Part shown: piece by piece, positions 1 to 8,525 of the stretch | Position numbering within the stretch: position 1 is the first letter of the stretch | Layout of the letters: every line of letters begins with the position of its first letter | Assembly (NCBI RefSeq): GCF_018617395.1 | Contig: NZ_JACSKC010000001.1 | Span: 1,674,001-1,738,000 of the forward strand | DNA length: 64,000 bases | Origin: Exiguobacterium sp. s48 | GTDB lineage: Bacteria > Bacillota > Bacilli > Exiguobacteriales > Exiguobacteriaceae | Direction: 5' to 3' | Notes under the pieces: generated by a model | What the model was told of the DNA's origin: nothing | The model's input: only the letters and a program-made list of their open reading frames with translations | Databases searched by the model: none | Program-made: the position numbers and the translations under genes

Positions 1-1299
1 CAACTCGTCGAGCCAAGACGTCACGTGCGCCTCGACCTCAGGCAGGGCGAGGTTCAAGACGAACTGGTTTCGTGATGTCGTCGACGGACGTTCGTTCGTA
101 TGGTAAATCCACTCCGGATGAGCCCTGTACAGGTCTGAATCCGGATTAACCATCTCCGGTTCGACCCATAGCCCGAACTGGAGACCTTTCTCCTCGACGT
201 AGCGGACGAGCGGGTCGAGCCCGTTCGGGAACTTCGTCTCGTTGACGTGCCAATCCCCGAGTCCAGCCGCGTCCGAATGGCGCTCACCGAACCAGCCGTC
301 ATCGACGACGAACAACTCACAACCGATAGCGGCCGCCTCGTCGACAAGACGTTTCTGTCCGTCCTCGCTGACATCAAAATAGGTCGCTTCCCACGAGTTA
401 TAGAGGACCGGGCGCAACACGTCACGCGTCGCTTCCGGCATGATGACGTCGCGCTCGAAGTCGTGTGCATTCTGACTCATGCCCCCGAATCCACGTTGCG
501 TATAGCCGATATAGCCGGGTGGCGTCGTGAACGATTCCTCCGCTTGAAGCGTTCTCGCGAAGTCGAACGAGTTGATTCCACCCGTCACTTGCGTAAAGCC
601 AAACTGGTCTTTCTCAAAATGGATTGCCCAGTTACCGGAATGTCCGAGGAATCCGTAGACAACTTCCCCATCTGTCTCCGTCGCATTACTGTCGAGTGCG
701 AACCACGGATTGTTTTGATGGCTCGTCAACCCGCGACGGCTCTCGATCGTCTTCTTACCCGGGAGGAGCGGCCCTTCTTGAAGCTGGAACTCGCTCGTCC
801 ACGCCCCGCTGAAATGACGGAGTCGCATGTCGCGCTCGATCAGTCCGAGACTGAACGATTGCGCGCTCTCGAGCGTGACCATCTCACCTGCTTTAACAGT
901 CATGCAGCGGGCGATGATGTCGTACGCAGGATAAAGCGTGAACTGAAGCGTCACGTGAAGGGACTGAATCGAGTCGAACAAATCAATCTCGAGTGTCTCT
1001 CCTTCAATCCGTGCATCACTGAATACAAACGCATGCAACCGTTCCGTCTCGGTATGGCTCTTCAATGTCGGTTCCGTATAGACGAGGTCGCCGAACGAGG
1101 TGAACTCGTAAGCCGACACCCCTTCCGGTGTCTCGAACGACGAGTGCAACACGCGCGCATCCGGTAGTTCTTTGATGTCCGACTCATGTAGGCGTCCACC
1201 GAGATATTGATGGACGAGACGACCGCGTGCATCGACATCAAACACGTACGTGAGATTCGTCCCGATGAGGGCGAACCGATTGTCGTGACGAACGATCAT
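1..1299 (-). CDS. Alpha-galactosidase, GH36 (partial, C-terminus off the window)
   Basis: Retaining glycosidase that releases alpha-linked galactose from raffinose-type sugars, probably in the cytosol since no signal peptide is present. I translated 433 residues from the ATG at 1299. GH36 landmarks are NSWEATYF near 301-308, VVDDGWFG near 331-338 and WVEPEM near 378-383. The KWD nucleophile motif and the acid/base region should lie beyond base 1, so activity cannot be judged. The ATG overlaps the beta-galactosidase stop as ATGA, so the two are translationally coupled. It is the last gene seen in the operon. Confidence 0.93.
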   Translation of the reverse strand, partial: MIVRHDNRFALIGTNLTYVFDVDARGRLVHQYLGGRLHESDIKELPDARVLHSSFETPEGVSAYEFTSFGDLVYTEPTLKSHTETERLHAFVFSDARIEGETLEIDLFDSIQSLHVTLQFTLYPAYDIIARCMTVKAGEMVTLESAQSFSLGLIERDMRLRHFSGAWTSEFQLQEGPLLPGKKTIESRRGLTSHQNNPWFALDSNATETDGEVVYGFLGHSGNWAIHFEKDQFGFTQVTGGINSFDFARTLQAEESFTTPPGYIGYTQRGFGGMSQNAHDFERDVIMPEATRDVLRPVLYNSWEATYFDVSEDGQKRLVDEAAAIGCELFVVDDGWFGERHSDAAGLGDWHVNETKFPNGLDPLVRYVEEKGLQFGLWVEPEMVNPDSDLYRAHPEWIYHTNERPSTTSRNQFVLNLALPEVEAHVTSWLDEL

Positions 1300-3284
1300 G
1301 CCTTCACCTCCCGTTTGAGTAGGACGACTGCGAGCGGTTCGAGTTCGAGTGCGCCCGTCACCGTCTCCCCTTCGAGCGTCTGCCACGTGCCGTCAAGTTC
1401 GACGGATGACGTGACCTCGGTCGAATGGTTCAAATAGAAGCGGATCAACTGCCCGTCCCCATGACGATCGACTTTCTCGACATCGTCCGGAAGTCGGTGC
1501 GCGTCAATTCCGGCACGTGTGAGCGCCTCGTGATAGACCGTGTCGAGCATCGCATCGTCGACCGATGAGCCAATATACGTCACATCGCCTTTATACGTGT
1601 GACGCGTGATGGCCGCTGTTCCTTTATAGAACGCCTGCCCGTAAGTCGCGAGTACTTCGGCACCTTTTGGCGTGATTAAGTCGCACCAAATGTTCGCCTC
1701 AGACACTTGGTCGCCGAGGCGGACCTCATTCGACTGGACGGCTTGTAAACTCTCATACTCGTCAATCTCGATCCCGGCATATTCAGCGAACTTACCAGGG
1801 AGCGTCAAATTGTGGCAACGGTTGATCGGGTCTTTCACTCCAGTGCGGTACGTGAAGATGACGTTCCCACCGTTTTCGATATAGTCGATGAGCGTCTCGT
1901 CGAACACATCATTCCCGAGGAAATAGAGTGGGACGATGACGAGTTTATACGAATCGAGCGCATCTCCTGGGAAGACGATATCCGTATTGACCCCTTGACG
2001 GACGGCTGCACCATAGAAGCGGACGAACTCTTGTTTGAAATTGAACGCGTCCGAGTGCGGCTGGTGCGTCCATGCCCATAAGTTTTCTTGGTCGAAATAG
2101 ACGGCGACGTCCGACTTGTATGCAGCCGCATTGATCATATCGCCATGCGCGTGAAGCTCCGACATGACGTGCTTCACTTCCTCGAACTTCCGTTTCGGCT
2201 TTCCGTCATGGTCAATGATGCCGTGACAGAACTCTTCTGTACCGAAGTCAGCGGCACGGAATCGGAAGTAGACGATCGCCTCGGCTCCCCGGGCGACGGC
2301 TTGATGTGTCCAGAGACGGATATGTCCTGGTCGTGGCAAGTAGCCGATACGGCTCCATCCTTGAGCCCCACTCAGTTGCTCCATCACCCAGAAGCCTTTT
2401 CCTTGTTTCGACGAGCGGCACAGGTCATGGTCGTGCGCCGTCTTCTCGAAACGATTCGGTTCCGGCAACCCGCCCCAGACCGGGTAGTTGTCGAACGAGA
2501 CGTAGTCGAGGTCTTGGGCCATTTGTTGCTGATTGATCGCCATCTCGCTATACACCAAGTTATGCGTGATGAACGCGTCCTCGTGGATGAGCGGACGGAG
2601 CGTGTCGACTTGGAGCTTATTGAACGAGCGGTATGCGTCTGAACAGAAGCGGTCAAAATCGACGAGAAGCGACGGGTTATGTTCTTGGAACACGGTGCGA
2701 GGGACCGGAATCTGTGTCCATGACGTATATGTATGGCTCCAGAAGACGGTCCCCCAAGCCGTGTTGAGCGCATCGAGTGTCTCGTAACGTTCTTTCAGCC
2801 ATTTCTGGAACGCTACTTGATCGACATCGCCGTACGAGCGGTCCGACTGTTCATGTCCATACTCGTTGTCCGTCTGCCAGCCAATCACGCGTGGATGTCG
2901 TCCGTACCGTTCTGCCATCTTGCGGGTGATGCGTTCACAGTACTCGCGATAGACGGGGCTGTTGACCGTATAATGACGACGGGCACCGAAACTGATGCGA
3001 ACACCGTCTTTCGTCACCGGAAGGATGTCCGGACATTTCTCGGTGAGCCAGGCAGGCGGTGTCGCCGTTGGCGTGCCGAGGACGATATCAAAGTGTTCGC
3101 CGAACGTGTCGACGACCTCATCCCAAAACGAGAAGTCGAACTCACCATCTGCCGGTTCCATCATCGTCCATGCGAATTCGGCCATACGGATGACGTTGAC
3201 CCCGAGCTCTTTCATCAAGCGAACGTCCTCGTCCCAAAGCGCACGGTCCGTCTGTTCTGGATAGTAATCTACTCCTAAATACAT
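1296..3284 (-). CDS. Beta-galactosidase, GH42
   Basis: Hydrolyses beta-galactosides brought in by the neighbouring ABC transporter. The N-terminus (LGVDYYPEQ) and length of about 660 residues match GH42. The acid/base glutamate is in TDNEYG (about residue 141) and the nucleophile in WVMEQLSG (about 302); both are intact, followed by the trimerisation and C-terminal beta domains. The frame opens at a GTG (3293), but that codon lies inside the Shine-Dalgarno GAGGTG; the ATG at 3284, six bases downstream of it, is the better start. No signal peptide, so cytoplasmic. It follows the second permease by 18 bases and overlaps the alpha-galactosidase by 4. Confidence 0.95.
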   Translation of the reverse strand: MYLGVDYYPEQTDRALWDEDVRLMKELGVNVIRMAEFAWTMMEPADGEFDFSFWDEVVDTFGEHFDIVLGTPTATPPAWLTEKCPDILPVTKDGVRISFGARRHYTVNSPVYREYCERITRKMAERYGRHPRVIGWQTDNEYGHEQSDRSYGDVDQVAFQKWLKERYETLDALNTAWGTVFWSHTYTSWTQIPVPRTVFQEHNPSLLVDFDRFCSDAYRSFNKLQVDTLRPLIHEDAFITHNLVYSEMAINQQQMAQDLDYVSFDNYPVWGGLPEPNRFEKTAHDHDLCRSSKQGKGFWVMEQLSGAQGWSRIGYLPRPGHIRLWTHQAVARGAEAIVYFRFRAADFGTEEFCHGIIDHDGKPKRKFEEVKHVMSELHAHGDMINAAAYKSDVAVYFDQENLWAWTHQPHSDAFNFKQEFVRFYGAAVRQGVNTDIVFPGDALDSYKLVIVPLYFLGNDVFDETLIDYIENGGNVIFTYRTGVKDPINRCHNLTLPGKFAEYAGIEIDEYESLQAVQSNEVRLGDQVSEANIWCDLITPKGAEVLATYGQAFYKGTAAITRHTYKGDVTYIGSSVDDAMLDTVYHEALTRAGIDAHRLPDDVEKVDRHGDGQLIRFYLNHSTEVTSSVELDGTWQTLEGETVTGALELEPLAVVLLKREVKA

Positions 3285-3302
3285 ACTGTTCACCTCAATC
3301 GA

Positions 3303-4088
3303 TTATTTGACCGCTCCCGAAGTCATCCCTTTTTGTAAGAAGCGTTGGAAGAAGATATAAAACACCATCGTCGGCAAGCTGATCAAGACGAGCGAGGCGT
3401 ACAGTTTACCAGGGTCCCCGCCGAGCGCTTCCGTGAAGAAGGTCGGTGCCATCGTCACCGTCTGCTTGGCCGGGTCCGTCATGAACGTGAGGACCATCAA
3501 GTACTCGTTCCACGAGTTGAGGAACGCATAGATCGTCGCCGTCGCAAGCGCTGGTTTGGCGAGCGGCATCATGACTTTATAGAAGATTTGGAACGTCGAC
3601 GCCCCGTCGATATGCGCCGCTTCCATCAGTTCGTTCGGTAGCTCGTCAAAGTAACTTTTAATCAACATGAGTCCGAACGGAAGGAAGAAAGCAATCTCAG
3701 CTCCAATCAATCCCCAGTAGCTATTGAGCCCGTCAAGCGTTCGCAATGTGAAGAAGAGCGGTACGATGAGCGAGGCGACCGGTAGCATTAACCCTGCCAA
3801 GACGAGATTGAACAACAGGCGCTTCCCTGCGAACTGAAGTTTAGAGAAGCCAAACGCTGCAAAGGCGAGAAGTGAGATTGAAATGAGAATCATAAAGAAG
3901 GCGACGATGAAGCTGTTCAGGACGAACTGTGGGAAGTTCGGGTTTTGAAGTGTCGCGATATAGTTTTCAAAGCCATTGACACGTAAGCTTTCTTTGAACA
4001 TGACGAAGATTGGGAACAACCAAAGGATTGCCATGAGTGACAGACCGATATTGGTGAACCATCTTCCTTTTTTCGTTTGCAGTTCCAT
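3303..4088 (-). CDS. Carbohydrate ABC transporter permease, MalG/GanQ type
   Basis: Inner-membrane subunit of a CUT1-class sugar importer, 261 residues. Six hydrophobic segments are evident and the cytoplasmic EAA loop that docks the ATPase reads MEAAHIDGASTFQIFYKV near residues 155-172. It lies 12 bases downstream of the other permease and upstream of the beta-galactosidase, so the substrate is probably a galactoside or galacto-oligosaccharide (inference). No ATP-binding subunit is encoded in the operon; a shared MsmX-type ATPase elsewhere is the usual solution in Bacillales. Confidence 0.93.
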   Translation of the reverse strand: MELQTKKGRWFTNIGLSLMAILWLFPIFVMFKESLRVNGFENYIATLQNPNFPQFVLNSFIVAFFMILISISLLAFAAFGFSKLQFAGKRLLFNLVLAGLMLPVASLIVPLFFTLRTLDGLNSYWGLIGAEIAFFLPFGLMLIKSYFDELPNELMEAAHIDGASTFQIFYKVMMPLAKPALATATIYAFLNSWNEYLMVLTFMTDPAKQTVTMAPTFFTEALGGDPGKLYASLVLISLPTMVFYIFFQRFLQKGMTSGAVK

Positions 4089-4100
4089 AGCTACTCCCCC

Positions 4101-5054
4101 TTAGTCCATTTTCTTCTGTACACGCATCTGGAAGTACGTGATACCGAGTGCGATCGCAAGCAAGATGATGGCGACGGCACTGGCATAACCGACCTCTTGA
4201 TGTAGCATCGATTTCCGGAACAGGTACGTCGAGATGACCTCTGTCGAGTTACCCGGTCCACCTTGCGTCGAAATCCAAACGATATCAAACGTCTTTAGAC
4301 CACCGATGACCCCGAGGATTGTCAATGTGAACGTCGTCCCTTTCAAGTTCGGGAAGACGACACTCCATAGCGTGCGCCAGAAGCCGGCCCCGTCGATATT
4401 TGCCGCCTCGAACACTTCCCGTTCAATCGCGAGCATCGCCATGTAGTACATAATCATCGACGAGCCCGTCCACTGGAAGATGTTGATCAAGATAATGGCA
4501 TAGAGTGCGACATCTTGGTCGCCGAGCCAATTCTGCTCAAGGGCACCGAGCCCGATCATGCGAAGGAATTCATTGATGTAGCCGAACTGGAAGTCAAAAA
4601 TTTGCGTGAATGCCGCCCCGAGAACGACCGGACTCAAGACAACAGGGAAGAAGAAAACCGATTTGAAGAACGTCCTGCCTGCACCTTTCGTGTGAAGCAA
4701 GTAGGCCAATACGAGCCCGAGACCCGCCTGAATCGTGACAGTCAAGATTGTGAAGATGCCCGTATTCTTGAGCGCGTTATAAAATTCCGGATCTTGGAAC
4801 ATCCGTGTGAAGTTCTCAAATCCGACATACACTTTCTCGAACGAGATTCCGTCCCAAGAGAAGAGCGAGTGATAGGCATTATAGAAGATACCGTAATAGA
4901 TGAAGGCGATGACGAATAGAACGGTCGGGGCGACGAACGCCCAGCCGATCAAGTTTTGCTTCATCCGTTCCTTCTTTCGAATCGGGTTCGGCGCGCTCGG
5001 CGGCATCGCCACGAGCTTCGGCTTGGACTTGTTCAAATCGGTTGCTTGTTGCAT
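4101..5054 (-). CDS. Carbohydrate ABC transporter permease, MalF type
   Basis: Partner permease of the CUT1 importer, 317 residues. A 30-residue polar N-terminus is followed by six membrane segments; the EAA loop reads FEAANIDGAGFWRTLWSV. The start ATG at 5054 has a GAGGGA ribosome site. Between the binding-protein gene and this gene sits a hairpin plus T-run (5078-5116), which should lower its expression relative to the binding protein. Function by family is firm; the exact sugar is inferred from the two galactosidases downstream. Confidence 0.93.
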   Translation of the reverse strand: MQQATDLNKSKPKLVAMPPSAPNPIRKKERMKQNLIGWAFVAPTVLFVIAFIYYGIFYNAYHSLFSWDGISFEKVYVGFENFTRMFQDPEFYNALKNTGIFTILTVTIQAGLGLVLAYLLHTKGAGRTFFKSVFFFPVVLSPVVLGAAFTQIFDFQFGYINEFLRMIGLGALEQNWLGDQDVALYAIILINIFQWTGSSMIMYYMAMLAIEREVFEAANIDGAGFWRTLWSVVFPNLKGTTFTLTILGVIGGLKTFDIVWISTQGGPGNSTEVISTYLFRKSMLHQEVGYASAVAIILLAIALGITYFQMRVQKKMD

Positions 5055-5077
5055 AAGGTTCCCTCACTTTCTGAATG

Positions 5078-5116
5078 AAAAAATCGAGCGCCAGTCAGTC
5101 TGGCTACTGGCGCTCG
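5078..5116 (-). terminator. Intercistronic hairpin with T-run between binding protein and permease
   Basis: Perfect 11-bp stem (5085-5095 with 5106-5116), 10-base loop, then six T residues on the minus strand (5078-5083). It begins 6 bases after the binding-protein stop. Such partial terminators commonly give more binding protein than permease by stabilising upstream mRNA and allowing limited read-through. Confidence 0.85.
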
Positions 5117-5121
5117 TTCGA

Positions 5122-6423
5122 TTATTTACCTTGATCCGCAATCGCCTGAATGCGTGCGAGTGCTTCTTTCGCATCTTGTCCGGCAGCGATGTTTTGAAGT
5201 TCTTTACCGAGTGCGTCGTACACTTTCGGGTCGCGGATTCCGCGTCCTGCGACAGCGTTCTTCACTGTCTCATTCAAGATTTCGTAAGACTGACGCTCGA
5301 CGTCATTCGTGAACTTGTCTTCGTAAGCCACTTCGATGTCTTTAACGGCTGGTGCCATCTCAAACTTCTCCATGTAGAGCGCTTGACCTTCGCCTTGCGT
5401 CATGTAGGCGATGAAGGCAGCTGCACCGTCTTGTTGTTTCGACTCTTTGTTGACTCCGAGTGCCATGTCGATTGAAGCGATGACCGGTTGTTCTGTACCA
5501 CCTGCAAGGTTCGGCATCGGGACGAAGCCAATCTCGTCTTCGAAGTTGTTCCACTTGTCACGCTTCTCGACCGTCGTCATCGAGTGAGCTTCCCATGAAC
5601 CGATAATCCACATCGCAGCTTTCTTGTCGAAGAAGTTGTTCATGCCGTCCATGTATGTCGCGAGACCCAATGCCCCTTCTTGGAACACTTTGTCTTCGTA
5701 CAGTTGTTGCCAAAGTTCAGCAGTCTCGACCATCTCTTTGTCCGTCCACTTCGCGTCACCTGCGAGTACGTCCTGAATGTAGCCTGGTGCGACCTGGTGG
5801 CTCAAGACGTTGAAGACGTCGACGCCGACCCATGCATCTTTCGCACCGAGTTGCATCGGGATGACCTTGTCGCCTGACGCATTGATCTTGTCGATTGCGG
5901 CGACCGTTTCGTCATAAGTCTTCGGCGGTGTCACGCCGTATTTGTCGAGGAGCGTCTTGTTGTACATGAGGTATGCCTGTCCTGTGAAGCCGACCGGTAC
6001 CGCGTACTGTTCGCCGTCGACCGTCGTCTGTTCGATACCGAGCTCGATCAATTTGTCTTTCCAGCCTTCGCCGGCCGCTTTGTCCATATAATCTTTCGCT
6101 GGTACGAGGCGATCCTTGTATTGCGGAATCATCGGTTCTTTGAGGCCGATGACGTCCGGACCGTCTCCCCCGAGCATCGCGACTTGAAGCTGTTGCTCGT
6201 AGTCTTCGAGACGCTTGAATTTGACGACATAGTCGTCTTGCGATTCGTTGAACGCCTTCGCCATTTCTTCCCCGACTTCAGGTTGCGGCGCCCAGCCCCA
6301 CCATGTGATGACCGGCTTACCGTCTTCTGTTGTCGCCGCCGCTTGTTCGTCGTCACCGCAGGCAGCGAGTAAAGATGAGAGCATCAAGACAGATGATGCG
6401 AGTGCAATCGTCGTTTTTTTCAT
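5122..6423 (-). CDS. Extracellular sugar-binding lipoprotein (ABC, family 1)
   Basis: Captures the sugar outside the cell and hands it to the two permeases. A lipoprotein signal peptide is clear: charged KK, hydrophobic core, lipobox LAAC, then an acidic linker; the rest (WWGWAPQPEV onward) is the SBP_bac_1 fold, 433 residues. The frame opens at an ATG at 6429 that lies one base from the Shine-Dalgarno AAGGAG; the ATG at 6423, seven bases away and giving MKKTTIAL, is the likely start. The specific sugar cannot be read from sequence; context says galactoside. Confidence 0.95.
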   Translation of the reverse strand: MKKTTIALASSVLMLSSLLAACGDDEQAAATTEDGKPVITWWGWAPQPEVGEEMAKAFNESQDDYVVKFKRLEDYEQQLQVAMLGGDGPDVIGLKEPMIPQYKDRLVPAKDYMDKAAGEGWKDKLIELGIEQTTVDGEQYAVPVGFTGQAYLMYNKTLLDKYGVTPPKTYDETVAAIDKINASGDKVIPMQLGAKDAWVGVDVFNVLSHQVAPGYIQDVLAGDAKWTDKEMVETAELWQQLYEDKVFQEGALGLATYMDGMNNFFDKKAAMWIIGSWEAHSMTTVEKRDKWNNFEDEIGFVPMPNLAGGTEQPVIASIDMALGVNKESKQQDGAAAFIAYMTQGEGQALYMEKFEMAPAVKDIEVAYEDKFTNDVERQSYEILNETVKNAVAGRGIRDPKVYDALGKELQNIAAGQDAKEALARIQAIADQGK

Positions 6424-6447
6424 GTTCATTCTCCTTTGAATGTGTTG

Positions 6448-6894
6448 TCACGCCACGATATGATGGCATAACTCCCGAATAAGATGGTCTGGCATCGGGC
6501 GATCCCCGAGCCGTGTCAACGTGTACGTGATCAGTTCCAAATCGAGCTTCGGTCCGTCTATGTATGGGCCGACGACGTAAAGGTCCGCCCCGAACGGCAA
6601 TGCGTCTTGTTCTTTCAATCGCCAGAGCAGCAGTTCGAACAAGCCGTCCATGTCGTCGAACGACACGTCGCGAGAGAGCGTTGATGCCCGGAACAATCGG
6701 ATGTCACGCGTCTCCTCGTCATAGAGACGAAAGATGCCGTCGCGTCTAGAGCGCGTGATAATCATGCTCGTTTCCTCGCCTGTGAACGCTTCCATTTCGT
6801 CGAAGGCGAAGTCGTGTCGTGCGAACAATCGGGTCGCCCCGTAGCGACCGAAGATCGCGTGGAACTGGTCTTTCAATGGTGTCTCTTTTTGCAT
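6448..6894 (-). CDS. Hypothetical protein, first gene of the galactoside operon
   Basis: 148 residues, not recognised. Acidic, no signal peptide and no membrane segment. It starts FGRYGATRLFARHDFAFDEM and has a central hydrophobic/acidic region (DGLFELLLWRLKEQDALPFG). A strong ribosome site (GGAGGGG, 7 bases from ATG) and position between the promoter and the binding-protein gene, 25 bases upstream of it, indicate a real co-expressed gene. It might be a small regulator or accessory protein of sugar uptake; nothing in the sequence decides this. Confidence 0.8.
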   Translation of the reverse strand: MQKETPLKDQFHAIFGRYGATRLFARHDFAFDEMEAFTGEETSMIITRSRRDGIFRLYDEETRDIRLFRASTLSRDVSFDDMDGLFELLLWRLKEQDALPFGADLYVVGPYIDGPKLDLELITYTLTRLGDRPMPDHLIRELCHHIVA

Positions 6895-6936
6895 CGCTAC
6901 CCCTCCAAACGTGTCGTCGAGAGTGTCACCCCTTAC

Positions 6937-6961
6937 TTAGTAAATTAAATTTATTATCTAA
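6937..6961. promoter_or_regulatory. Imperfect palindrome, candidate ROK-repressor operator
   Basis: A 25-base AT-rich imperfect palindrome with outer arms TTAG/CTAA; 9 of 12 base pairs match. It lies just downstream of the predicted -10 of the galactoside operon, where a bound repressor would block transcription. ROK/XylR-type operators are AT-rich palindromes of this size, and the repressor gene is adjacent. Assignment is inference. Confidence 0.55.
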
Positions 6962-6971
6962 CTACACATAG

Positions 6972-7001
6972 ACTATAGCACGCTCTGTTTTATGTTGTAA
7001 A
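6972..7001 (-). promoter_or_regulatory. Sigma-A promoter of the galactoside operon
   Basis: Minus strand: -35 TTTACA (6996-7001), 18-base spacer, -10 TATAGT (6972-6977). It is about 80 bases upstream of the 148-aa gene and is overlapped by a cre site at the -35 and by a palindrome at the expected start point. Confidence 0.7.
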
Positions 7002-7009
7002 CGCTTTCT
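6996..7009. promoter_or_regulatory. cre site (CcpA catabolite repression)
   Basis: TGTAAACGCTTTCT fits the cre consensus with one mismatch in the terminal CA. It overlaps the -35 of the galactoside promoter, the position typical of direct CcpA repression in Firmicutes. Confidence 0.65.
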
Positions 7010-7060
7010 TATCAAGAAATTGAAAATCGCCTTTCTATAAGAGAAAGACGACTTATGATT

Positions 7061-8212
7061 TCATTGAATTTCACCGAACATCTCGTTCGTGATGAGTGCT
7101 GCTGCTCCGAGCGCGCCTTGGGCAACGTTCCATGGGACGACACGGATATCGGTCTGACGGGCATCGAGAGTAAGTGCCGTTTGAGCGACACGCTCCTGGA
7201 TGTTCGTCACGACGTCCGGCGCATAGTTGAAGAGTGGTCCCCCGAGAAGAATACGGCCCGGATTTAACAGATGGATCATATTGAGCGTGGCGATGCCGAT
7301 ATATTCGCCTGCCCGTTCATACAGCTTTTGGACGTCTTGATTCGAGCTTACGGAATCACGGAGGTCGTCGAGCGTCAGGTCATGTGCGAGTTGACGAGCT
7401 TCATTCAAGATGGCTCGCTCACCTGCGACCGCCTCTAAACAGCCACGGTTCCCGCACGAACAAATCGGTCCATCGAGCATGATACGCATATGGCCAATCT
7501 CACCGGCGATATGGTGTTCTCCGTCAATCAACTCGCCTGCGTGGACATACGCTCCCCCAATCCCGTATCCGGCATACACATAAAAGAACTCCTCGATGCC
7601 GATGGCTTCCCCAAAATACAGTTCGCCGAGGGCGAGCGTCCGCACGTCATTCTCGACGAAGACGTGCTGGCCGAGACGCTTCTCAAGTTCGCGTTTCAAT
7701 GGGATGTCGTGCAAGTGAAAGCGCGGTGCGAACAAGACGACCCCGTCACCTGCCTCGACCATCCCGTGGACAGAGACACCGAGTCCAATGACGTCGCCTT
7801 TCGTACGGTCGTTCAACGTTATGTACAGCGCGACGATAGCGTCGATGAACTCCTCGTTCGTATCGAATCGTTCGTCATGCCATGCCTCGTCGAGCAGTTC
7901 CCCATGGATGTTCGTGACGACCCCATGTAACTTTCGCTGCGTCGCATCGATGCCGATGACGAAACGGTCACTCGCTGCGAGTTCGAGCATGATCGGTCGT
8001 CGTCCCCCACTCGAGACGCCGAGCTCCCGTTCATTGATCAGTCCTTCTTCTTTCAGCTCATTGACGATGTTTGAAATTGTCGGCTTCGTCAAACTCGTCT
8101 TCTTGGCGAGCTCAACGCGGGACACCGGCTGATGGAGCCGGATGAGCCGAAGGATGAGCGCCCGATTATAGGACCTCATCCATTTGGAGTTGCGTGGTGT
8201 TGTGTTCCCCAT
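7061..8212 (-). CDS. ROK-family transcriptional repressor (XylR/NagC type)
   Basis: An N-terminal winged helix (PVSRVELAKKTSLTKPTISN, about residues 30-50) is followed by a sugar-kinase-like ROK domain with the zinc cluster CSCGNRGCLE. About 383 residues, normal for the family. It probably represses the galactoside operon next door, sensing a sugar or sugar phosphate (inference from neighbourhood). The frame opens at 8236, but the ribosome site AGGTGG fits the ATG at 8212 with 7-base spacing. Its stop is about 50 bases from the operon promoter, which it could share control of through the palindrome at 6937-6961. Confidence 0.92.
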   Translation of the reverse strand: MGNTTPRNSKWMRSYNRALILRLIRLHQPVSRVELAKKTSLTKPTISNIVNELKEEGLINERELGVSSGGRRPIMLELAASDRFVIGIDATQRKLHGVVTNIHGELLDEAWHDERFDTNEEFIDAIVALYITLNDRTKGDVIGLGVSVHGMVEAGDGVVLFAPRFHLHDIPLKRELEKRLGQHVFVENDVRTLALGELYFGEAIGIEEFFYVYAGYGIGGAYVHAGELIDGEHHIAGEIGHMRIMLDGPICSCGNRGCLEAVAGERAILNEARQLAHDLTLDDLRDSVSSNQDVQKLYERAGEYIGIATLNMIHLLNPGRILLGGPLFNYAPDVVTNIQERVAQTALTLDARQTDIRVVPWNVAQGALGAAALITNEMFGEIQ

Positions 8213-8525
8213 GACCATTCCACCTATTCCTGTCATTTTTTCTTCAGTATATCATTTGTTCAATACAGAATTTGTCACGCTTTCATTTTTCATCAAAATA
8301 TATAATCAAGGGAAGATGATTGTGAAGTTCGCACCACTTCTTTAATCACTTTGCTCTGAAAAGCTCAGAGGTCAGAACTTCTCTCCTATTTTTGTCAAAC
8401 AATTTTTTGGCTTCTCAATCAACAACTCTATGCTAGATAAGAAAAATTGACGATTCATACATCCGTTCTCTCGATGCACAAATCGCCAACCTATAAACTA
8501 TGCTCTTTCTTCGTTATTTACTCGA
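8213..8525. other. Intergenic region, mostly featureless
   Basis: AT-rich stretch upstream of the ROK gene and downstream of the CpsB-like gene. A TATACT hexamer about 30 bases upstream of the ROK start could be its -10, but no good -35 matches. A 6-bp hairpin (8354-8359 with 8365-8370) lacks a T-run, so it is not called as a terminator. No ORF with a ribosome site was found. Confidence 0.5.

Noticed and set aside
247-1167. 306-codon plus-strand ORF opposite the alpha-galactosidase
   Set aside because: It is the antisense frame of a clear GH36 gene, has no family match and no ribosome site; high third-position G+C opens such shadow frames throughout the window.
8354-8370. Terminator downstream of the CpsB-like gene
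   Set aside because: 6-bp stem with no T-run on either strand; too weak to call.
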